A stretch of DNA of 18,601 nucleotides from the NCBI GenBank assembly GCA_045576295.1, contig JAZNGF010000062.1:1-18601 (forward strand), given 5' to 3'. The stretch comes from CAVALG01 sp045576295 (GTDB taxonomy: Bacteria; Bacillota; Clostridia; Oscillospirales; Acutalibacteraceae). Numbering within the stretch: the stretch's first letter is position 1; each line of letters begins with the position of its first letter. This document shows, piece after piece, positions 13,527-18,601 of this stretch. The notes beneath the pieces are model-generated. The model saw only the letters and a list, made by a program, of their open reading frames with translations. It searched no databases and was not told the DNA's origin. The position numbers and the translations under genes were made by a program.

Positions 13527-15311
13527 ATGACAAATAACAAAACTGTACTTGAATGGTTAGAAAGCATGAAATCGCTTTTAAACCCTGACAAAATCGTTTG
13601 GATAACAGGCGATGAAGAACAGCTTGAAGAACTCCGCAAAGAAGCTGTTTCAACCGGCGAACTTGAAAAGTTAAATCAAGACCTTCTTCCGGGTTGCTAT
13701 CTTCACAGAACAAAACAGAACGACGTTGCCCGCGTTGAAGACAGAACCTTTATCTGCACAAAAGAAAAGGAAACAGCAGGCCCCACCAATAACTGGTGCG
13801 ACCCTGATGAAATGTATAAAAAACTTTACGACATTGCTCGCGGAACTTACAAGGGCAGAACTATGTATATCATTCCGTTCTCAATGGGCCCAATAGGTTC
13901 ACCTCTTGCAAAAATCGGTATTGAAATCACCGATTCAATCTATGTTGTTCTCAACATGGCTATTATGACAAGGGTTGGATCTAAAGTATTAGAGGTTCTT
14001 GGCGACAGCAACGACTGGGTTCGTGGCCTTCACGCAAAATGCGATGTTGACCCTGAAAACAGATACATTTGCCAGTTCCCTGAAGACAACACTATTATCT
14101 CTGTTAACTCAGCATACGGCGGTAACGTGCTTTTAGGTAAAAAGTGCTTTGCTCTTCGTATTGCTTCTTACCAAGGCTGGAAAGAGGGTTGGATGGCTGA
14201 GCATATGCTTATCCTCGGCATCGAAAACCCGCAGGGTGAGGTTAAATATGTTGCGGCTGCATTCCCGTCGGCTTGCGGTAAAACCAACCTCGCAATGCTT
14301 ATTCCGCCCGAATATTTAAAAGAAAAGGGCTACAAGGTTTGGACAGTTGGCGACGACATTGCTTGGATGAGAATAGGTAAAGATGGTCGCCTTTATGCTA
14401 TCAATCCTGAAAACGGTTTCTTTGGTGTTGCACCCGGAACCAACGAAAAATCAAACTTCAATGCGCTTGCAAGCACCAAGAAGGGAACAATCTTCACCAA
14501 CGTTGCACACGATCTTTCTAACAACACTGTTTGGTGGGAAGGCCTTAACAAAAACCTTCCTGAAAACGCTATTGATTGGAAGGGCAACAAATGGGATCCC
14601 TCTAAGTTCGACAAGGCTGACAAGTCAACCTGCGCAGCTCACCCCAACTCAAGATTTACAGCACCTGCTGAAAACTGCCCCTGCATTTCTGATGAATTCA
14701 ATAAGGGTGAAGGTGTGCCGATTTCTGCAATCATCTTCGGCGGTAGGCGCGCAAAGCTCGCTCCGCTTGTATACCAATCAAAGAGCTGGGAAAACGGTGT
14801 ATTCATCGGTTCAACAATGGCTTCTGAAACAACTGCAGCAGCTGCAGGCGCTGTAGGTGTTGTTCGCCGCGACCCGATGGCTATGCTCCCGTTCTGCGGA
14901 TACCATATGGCTGATTACTTTAAGCATTGGCTCGATATGGGCGAAAAGCTTGGAGATAAGGCTCCTAAGATCTTTAACGTTAACTGGTTCCGCACTGATG
15001 ACGACGGTAACTTCCTCTGGCCAGGTTTTGGCGATAATATTCGTGTTCTTAACTGGATTATCGGCCGTTGCGAAGGCACTGTTGATGCTGAAGAAACAGC
15101 AATCGGTTATATTCCGCGCCCAGAAGACATTGATCTTACCAACCTCGATATGGATATCGAAACATTAAAGGGCATCTTAGCTGTTGATAAAGAAGCATGG
15201 GAAAAGGAAATTGCTGAAATCGTTGAACACTACAAGAAGTTTGGTGATAAGCTTCCTGCAGAGCTTTCAAATCAACTTGAAACCCTTAAAGCAAACATTG
15301 CAAAGTTATAA
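13527..15311 (+). CDS. pckA: Phosphoenolpyruvate carboxykinase (GTP)
   Basis: 594 residues, the length of the GTP-dependent PEPCK family. Catalyses PEP + CO2 + GDP to/from oxaloacetate + GTP. The kinase loop is FPSACGKTNLAM (A249, C250, G251, K252, T253), carrying the reactive cysteine typical of the GTP type; the ATP type instead has a GLSGTGKTTLS loop. Further signatures are FSMGPIGSPLAKIG, GDDIAWM, NPENGFFGVAPGT, SRFTAPAENCPCI, IIFGGRRA and FRTDDDGNFLWPGFG. ATG 13527 is chosen because GGAGG (13515-13519) stands directly upstream; an in-frame upstream start at 13500 would swallow this site. Single-gene unit with its own promoter and terminator. In fermentative clostridia this enzyme can run toward oxaloacetate, which would suit the Na+ decarboxylase subunits at 3898-5504. 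Confidence 0.96.
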   Translation: MTNNKTVLEWLESMKSLLNPDKIVWITGDEEQLEELRKEAVSTGELEKLNQDLLPGCYLHRTKQNDVARVEDRTFICTKEKETAGPTNNWCDPDEMYKKLYDIARGTYKGRTMYIIPFSMGPIGSPLAKIGIEITDSIYVVLNMAIMTRVGSKVLEVLGDSNDWVRGLHAKCDVDPENRYICQFPEDNTIISVNSAYGGNVLLGKKCFALRIASYQGWKEGWMAEHMLILGIENPQGEVKYVAAAFPSACGKTNLAMLIPPEYLKEKGYKVWTVGDDIAWMRIGKDGRLYAINPENGFFGVAPGTNEKSNFNALASTKKGTIFTNVAHDLSNNTVWWEGLNKNLPENAIDWKGNKWDPSKFDKADKSTCAAHPNSRFTAPAENCPCISDEFNKGEGVPISAIIFGGRRAKLAPLVYQSKSWENGVFIGSTMASETTAAAAGAVGVVRRDPMAMLPFCGYHMADYFKHWLDMGEKLGDKAPKIFNVNWFRTDDDGNFLWPGFGDNIRVLNWIIGRCEGTVDAEETAIGYIPRPEDIDLTNLDMDIETLKGILAVDKEAWEKEIAEIVEHYKKFGDKLPAELSNQLETLKANIAKL

Positions 15312-15318
15312 TTAACTT

Positions 15319-15350
15319 AAAACCGGAGGGCTTAAGCCTTCCGGTTTTTG
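15319..15350 (+). terminator. Intrinsic terminator after pckA
   Basis: CCGGAGGGC (15323-15331) pairs with GCCTTCCGG (15336-15344) with one G-T wobble, flanked by AAAA/TTTT pairs and a TTAA loop, ending in TTTTTG. Strong and well placed, eight bases after the stop. Confidence 0.93.
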
Positions 15351-15369
15351 TTATTGCTAATGCATTTAT

Positions 15370-15405
15370 TTGTAAATTGACAAATATAATTAATAGTGTT
15401 ATAAT
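15370..15405 (+). promoter_or_regulatory. Near-consensus promoter of the hyd maturation operon
   Basis: TTGACA (15377-15382), exactly 17 bases, TATAAT (15400-15405), with TGT in front giving an extended -10. Both hexamers are perfect. The -35 is embedded in ATTTGT-AAATTG-ACAAAT, a small inverted repeat that could bind a repressor. Its TTGTAAATTGACA part recurs before pckA. A promoter this strong followed by a leader terminator suggests control after initiation. Confidence 0.92.
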
Positions 15406-15411
15406 ATAAAT

Positions 15412-15513
15412 GAACTCCTAACATAAAGCGTATGCTGCGTGAAAGGTGCGAGAAAAACTTAAAATTGTGAGTTTGTTTGCCGCGCCTGAATTTAGGTGCG
15501 GCTTTATTTTATT
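15412..15513 (+). promoter_or_regulatory. Structured leader with predicted antiterminator/terminator switch
   Basis: Between the predicted start (about 15412) and the first gene lies a leader that can fold two ways. The exact repeat AGGTGCG (15444-15450) can pair with CGCGCCT (15481-15487) over seven base pairs, enclosing a small hairpin AAACTT (15455-15460)/GAGTTT (15469-15474). That pairing uses the 5' arm of the downstream terminator, so the two are mutually exclusive. Possible aptamer pairings are AACTC (15413-15417) with GAGTT (15469-15473), and CATA/TATG (15422-15434). I recognise no T-box, SAM, TPP, cobalamin or other riboswitch consensus. Ligand or protein effector unknown. Confidence 0.55.
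15479..15513 (+). terminator. Intrinsic terminator inside the hyd operon leader
   Basis: GCCGCGCCT (15479-15487) pairs with AGGTGCGGC (15494-15502), nine base pairs with one G-T wobble and a GAATTT loop, followed by TTTATTTTATT. It stands downstream of a near-perfect promoter and 15 bases before the first start codon, so it must be overcome for the operon to be expressed. It is too far from pckA, which has its own terminator, to serve that gene. Confidence 0.8.
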
Positions 15514-15527
15514 AATGAGGTGATTAT

Positions 15528-15785
15528 ATGGAAACACGTGTTGCTGTTATGAGCATAATAGTTGAAAATTCCGAATCGGTTGATAAGCTTAACAGCCTTT
15601 TACACGAATTTGGTGAGTATATCATTGGCAGAATGGGCATACCTTACCCAAAAAGAAGTATAAATATCATAAGCATCGCGCTTGATGCGCCGCAAAACAC
15701 GATTTCTGCCCTTGCAGGGAAAATTGGAACTTTACCCGGTGTTAGTGTTAAAACGGCTTATTCTGGGGTAGTAGGCAATGAATAA
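15528..15785 (+). CDS. TM1266 family protein, putative [FeFe]-hydrogenase system regulator
   Basis: A small 85-residue protein matching the TM1266 type found in [FeFe]-hydrogenase maturation loci. VAVMSIIVENSESVDKLNSLLHEFGEYIIGRMGIPY and INIISIALDAPQNTISALAGKIGTLPGVSVKTAYS follow the beta-alpha-beta-beta-alpha-beta pattern of a ferredoxin/ACT-like fold, similar in layout to the C-terminal domain of NikR. The whole length is taken up by this fold and no helix-turn-helix is visible, so the family label 'regulator' is not explained by a DNA-binding domain here. GAGGTG precedes the ATG. Its last eight bases overlap the hydE start, so the two are probably translationally coupled. Exact function is not established to my knowledge. 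Confidence 0.85.
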   Translation: METRVAVMSIIVENSESVDKLNSLLHEFGEYIIGRMGIPYPKRSINIISIALDAPQNTISALAGKIGTLPGVSVKTAYSGVVGNE

Positions 15786-16842
15786 CACACTTCGCGATTT
15801 AGTATATAAACTCGAAACAGAACATAAACTCGAAACAAATGAATATGCATATTTGTTAGAGAATCGAACCCCTGAACTTGAAAAACATATTGCCGAGCGA
15901 GCCGTAAAGGTTAGAAAAGAGATTTATGGCAATTCTATTTACATTCGAGGGCTAATTGAAATCAGTAACATATGCAAAAACGATTGCTATTATTGCGGCA
16001 TTCGTAAAAGCAATAAAAACTGTGAGCGTTATAGGTTAACCGCTGAAGAGATTTATGAATGCTGCACCGAAGGTTACGAACTTGGGTTTAGAACCTTTGT
16101 TTTACAGGGCGGGGAAGACGCCTATTTTACCGATGACAGGCTTTGTGAATTAATTACTAAAATTAAAACCAACTTCCCTGATTGCGCAGTTACACTGTCG
16201 CTTGGTGAACGCAGCAGTGAAAGTTACCAAAAACTATATAATGCCGGGGCAGACCGTTACCTTTTACGTCACGAAACTGCAACTAAAGAGCATTACGAAA
16301 AACTTCACCCGATGCCACTCACAATCGAAAACCGTATGAGATGTTTAAACGATTTAAAAGAAATAGGTTTTCAGGTTGGTTGCGGAATAATGGTTGGCTC
16401 GCCCTATCAAACAAATATGGATATTGCTCGCGATTTAACCTTTATTCAAAACTTTAAACCGCATATGTGCGGAATAGGCCCTTTTATTCCACATTGTGAC
16501 ACGCCTTTTTTTGACAGAGAACGCGGCACAGTTGAGCTTACCTGCTTCTTACTGTCTATTGTGCGCTTAATTCATCCTGGCGTGCTTTTGCCGTCAACCA
16601 CGGCACTTGGAACAATTGATCCGTTAGGCCGCGAAAAAGGCGTTTTAAGCGGAGCTAATATTGTAATGCCTAACTTGTCGCCAAGCGCTGTAAGGCGCAA
16701 ATATCAGCTTTATAACAATAAAGTTTCTGATGGCGCAGAATCAGCGCAGTGTTTAACTGAACTTAAAAACAGAATGGATTCTATTGGTTATGAAGTTGTA
16801 ACCGATAGGGGAGATTATAAAGAAATACAGAAAGGAATTTAA
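15778..16842 (+). CDS. hydE: [FeFe]-hydrogenase maturase HydE (radical SAM)
   Basis: 354 residues, the usual size. The radical SAM cluster motif C66-x3-C70-x2-C73 lies in ISNICKNDCYYCGIRKSN, followed by the family segment FVLQGGEDAYFTDDRL, LSLGERS, YLLRHETATKEHYEKLHP, VGCGIMVGSPYQT and CGIGPFIPH. HydE takes part in building the diiron dithiolate subcluster of the H-cluster, acting on an iron-cysteine complex supplied by HydG. BioB/PylB-type radical SAM enzymes are the nearest alternatives, but the flanking TM1266, hydG and hydF genes settle the assignment. The start overlaps the preceding gene by eight bases (ATGAATAA). hydG follows after a two-base gap. Confidence 0.95.
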   Translation: MNNTLRDLVYKLETEHKLETNEYAYLLENRTPELEKHIAERAVKVRKEIYGNSIYIRGLIEISNICKNDCYYCGIRKSNKNCERYRLTAEEIYECCTEGYELGFRTFVLQGGEDAYFTDDRLCELITKIKTNFPDCAVTLSLGERSSESYQKLYNAGADRYLLRHETATKEHYEKLHPMPLTIENRMRCLNDLKEIGFQVGCGIMVGSPYQTNMDIARDLTFIQNFKPHMCGIGPFIPHCDTPFFDRERGTVELTCFLLSIVRLIHPGVLLPSTTALGTIDPLGREKGVLSGANIVMPNLSPSAVRRKYQLYNNKVSDGAESAQCLTELKNRMDSIGYEVVTDRGDYKEIQKGI

Positions 16843-16844
16843 TT

Positions 16845-18302
16845 ATGCCAGTATATAACCCTAAATCATTAAAAGCTGATGAATTTATTAATGATAAAGA
16901 AATTCTTGATACAATTGAATATGCTGAACAAAATAAAAATAATGTTGAGCTAATTGATGAAATATTAAACAAATGCCGCCCGCAAAAAACCGAAACAGGA
17001 TACACCTGTGCAGGCCTTTCTCACCGCGAGGCATCGGTTCTTCTTGCGTGCGATATTCCTGAAAAGATTGAAGAAATGTATAAGATAGCCGAAGAGATCA
17101 AACTTGCTTTTTACGGCAACCGCATTGTGCTTTTTGCGCCGCTATATCTTTCTAACTATTGCGTTAATGGCTGTGTTTACTGCCCGTATCACGTTAAAAA
17201 CAAACAAATCCCGCGCAAAAAGTTAACACAAGAAGAAGTACGCGCTGAGGTTATAGCTTTGCAAGACCAAGGTCATAAACGCCTTGCAATTGAAGCTGGG
17301 GAAGACCCGGTTAATAACCCAATTGAATATATTATTGAATGCATTAACACAATTTACAGCGTTCATCACAAAAACGGTGATATTCGCCGCGTTAATGTTA
17401 ACATTGCTGCCACAACAGTTGATAATTACCGCAAACTTAAAGATGCAGGTATTGGCACATATATTCTGTTCCAAGAAACCTATAATAAGGAAAACTACCT
17501 TGCACTTCACCCAACAGGACCAAAGCACGATTATGATTATCATACAGAGGCTATGGACCGCGCTATGGAAGGCGGAATTGATGACGTTGGCCTTGGTGTA
17601 CTGTTTGGCCTTGAGCAATATAAATATGAATTTGCAGGGCTTTTAATGCACGCTGAACACCTTGAAGCTGTTCACGGCGTTGGGCCGCACACAATCAGTG
17701 TTCCACGCTTAAAACGCGCCGACGACGTTGACCCCGACCAGTTTGATAACGGAATAAGCGATGAGATATTCGAAAAGATTGTTGCTTGTATTCGTTTAGC
17801 CGTGCCGTATACAGGGATGATTATATCTACCCGCGAGAGCGAAGAATTGCGCACAAAGGTTCTTCGTTTAGGTGTTTCACAGGTTTCGGGTGGTTCGAGA
17901 ACCTCTGTTGGCGGCTATGCAGGTTATAGTAACGATGAACGCCCACATGATACCGAGCAATTCGAAGTGTCTGACCAACGTAGCCTTGATGATGTTGTTA
18001 GGTGGCTTATGGAAAATGGGCATCTTCCGTCATTCTGCACCGCTTGCTACCGTGAAGGCCGCACCGGTGATAGATTTATGAGCTTTTGTAAATCTGGCCA
18101 AATTCTTAACTGCTGCCACCCGAATGCGTTAATGACACTTTCGGAATATTTAGAAGACTACGCTTCGCCCGAAACCAAGGAGATTGGTTATGAGCTAATT
18201 GATCAGGAATTATATAAAATACCAAGCCCCAAGGTGTTTGATATTGCAAAATACAATATTTCTGAAATCAAGGCTTCAAACAGGCGCGATTTCCGCTTTT
18301 AA
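16845..18302 (+). CDS. hydG: [FeFe]-hydrogenase maturase HydG (tyrosine lyase, radical SAM)
   Basis: 485 residues. The radical SAM cluster motif is C106-x3-C110-x2-C113 (NYCVNGCVYCPYH). The C-terminal CX2CX22C site that binds the auxiliary cluster with the dangler iron is present as C398, C401 and C424 in the TACYREGRTGDRF...NCCHPNAL region. This auxiliary site separates HydG from ThiH, which lacks it. HydG splits tyrosine to p-cresol and dehydroglycine, releasing CO and cyanide ligands for the H-cluster iron. Other family segments seen are AIEAGEDPVNNPIEYI, YILFQETYNKENYLALHP, GVGPHTISVPRL and VSQVSGGSRTSVGGY. AAAGGA precedes the ATG by about eight bases, at the end of hydE. Confidence 0.97.
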   Translation: MPVYNPKSLKADEFINDKEILDTIEYAEQNKNNVELIDEILNKCRPQKTETGYTCAGLSHREASVLLACDIPEKIEEMYKIAEEIKLAFYGNRIVLFAPLYLSNYCVNGCVYCPYHVKNKQIPRKKLTQEEVRAEVIALQDQGHKRLAIEAGEDPVNNPIEYIIECINTIYSVHHKNGDIRRVNVNIAATTVDNYRKLKDAGIGTYILFQETYNKENYLALHPTGPKHDYDYHTEAMDRAMEGGIDDVGLGVLFGLEQYKYEFAGLLMHAEHLEAVHGVGPHTISVPRLKRADDVDPDQFDNGISDEIFEKIVACIRLAVPYTGMIISTRESEELRTKVLRLGVSQVSGGSRTSVGGYAGYSNDERPHDTEQFEVSDQRSLDDVVRWLMENGHLPSFCTACYREGRTGDRFMSFCKSGQILNCCHPNALMTLSEYLEDYASPETKEIGYELIDQELYKIPSPKVFDIAKYNISEIKASNRRDFRF

Positions 18303-18322
18303 TTAGTAGATAGGAGTTAGAT

Positions 18323-18601
18323 ATGGGACTAAATGATGTTGTTTCTGCCGAACGACTTCACATTGCCTTTTTCGGTATGCGTAATGCAGGTAAATCGAGT
18401 GTTGTAAACGCTGTTACAGGCCAGAATCTTGCAGTTGTATCTGATATTAAGGGGACAACGACCGACCCTGTTAAAAAATCTATGGAGCTTTTGCCACTCG
18501 GCCCGGTTGTTATTATTGATACCCCGGGGCTCGACGATGAAGGACAGCTTGGGCTACTTCGCGTTAAAAAAGCGCGTGATATTCTAAACGAAACTGATAT
18601 T
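18323..18601 (+). CDS. hydF: [FeFe]-hydrogenase maturation GTPase HydF, N-terminal part
   Basis: The first 93 codons are in the window; the gene continues past the right edge. The translation begins MGLNDVVSAERLHIAFFGMR and contains GTPase motifs G1 GMRNAGKSS (18-26), G2 in KGTTTDPV and G3 DTPGLDDEG, as expected for the N-terminal GTPase domain of HydF. The GTTTDPVKK segment marks HydF among TrmE/Era-like GTPases. HydF is the scaffold that receives the diiron precursor and delivers it to the hydrogenase HydA. TAGGAG eight to nine bases upstream of ATG 18323 supports the start. It follows hydG by 20 bases with no terminator between, so it belongs to the same transcript. Confidence 0.95.
   Translation, partial: MGLNDVVSAERLHIAFFGMRNAGKSSVVNAVTGQNLAVVSDIKGTTTDPVKKSMELLPLGPVVIIDTPGLDDEGQLGLLRVKKARDILNETDI

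Noticed and set aside
15412..15513. Considered a T-box (for example tyrosine, the HydG substrate) or S-box for the hyd leader
   Set aside because: No TGGNACC antiterminator bulge or other T-box landmarks, no S-box conserved core, and the leader is much shorter than a typical T-box.
1..18601. Search for insertion sequences, phage genes, CRISPR arrays, tRNA/rRNA genes and toxin-antitoxin pairs
   Set aside because: No transposase or integrase motif, direct-repeat array, cloverleaf with CCA-end signal or paired small genes was found; the window reads as core chromosome.

Overview
The window is ordinary, dense chromosomal DNA from an anaerobic, fermentative, low-to-moderate GC Gram-positive bacterium of the class Clostridia. 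An uncultured gut or rumen Oscillospiraceae/Ruminococcaceae-type organism would fit; that placement is inference. Supporting signs are strong GGAGG ribosome binding sites, TTGACA/TATAAT promoters, a perfect CIRCE operator over groES-groEL, a DNA polymerase I without visible proofreading residues, a GTP-type PEP carboxykinase and a complete-looking [FeFe]-hydrogenase maturation cluster. No mobile element, rRNA, tRNA or CRISPR array was seen, and no gene-free stretch exceeds about 220 bases.

Layout. (1) 1-191, minus: 5' part of tmcAL, divergent from the next block. (2) 374-5504, plus: ackA, galK, galT, oadG, oadB, closely spaced and closed by a terminator at 5513-5545. They encode acetate kinase, two Leloir enzymes and the gamma and beta subunits of a Na+-pumping decarboxylase. 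(3) 5563-6600, plus: a lone FkbM-type methyltransferase. (4) 6653-8602, minus: groEL and groES under CIRCE, sharing a bidirectional terminator with the methyltransferase gene. (5) 8783-9286, minus: a flavin reductase-like FMN protein. (6) 9429-13420, plus: polA, rimI, tsaD, overlapping or nearly so. (7) 13527-15311, plus: pckA, with its own promoter and terminator. (8) 15377-18601, plus: a near-consensus promoter, a structured leader with a terminator, then the TM1266-family gene, hydE, hydG and the start of hydF, which runs off the window.

How the genes may work together. PEP carboxykinase could make oxaloacetate from PEP with GTP formation. A Na+-pumping decarboxylase (beta and gamma here, alpha and biotin carrier not here) could convert it to pyruvate while exporting Na+. 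Acetate kinase makes ATP from acetyl phosphate, GalK/GalT feed galactose into glycolysis, and the Hyd proteins build the H-cluster for H2 disposal. Genes for a sugar-to-acetate-and-H2 fermentation are thus spread over the window, mixed with housekeeping genes.

The most interesting non-coding signal is the leader at about 15412-15513. It contains a good intrinsic terminator, and an exact upstream copy of the terminator's 3' arm (AGGTGCG at 15444-15450) that can pair with the 5' arm as an antiterminator. This predicts attenuation or riboswitch control of hydrogenase maturation; I could not match it to a known RNA class.
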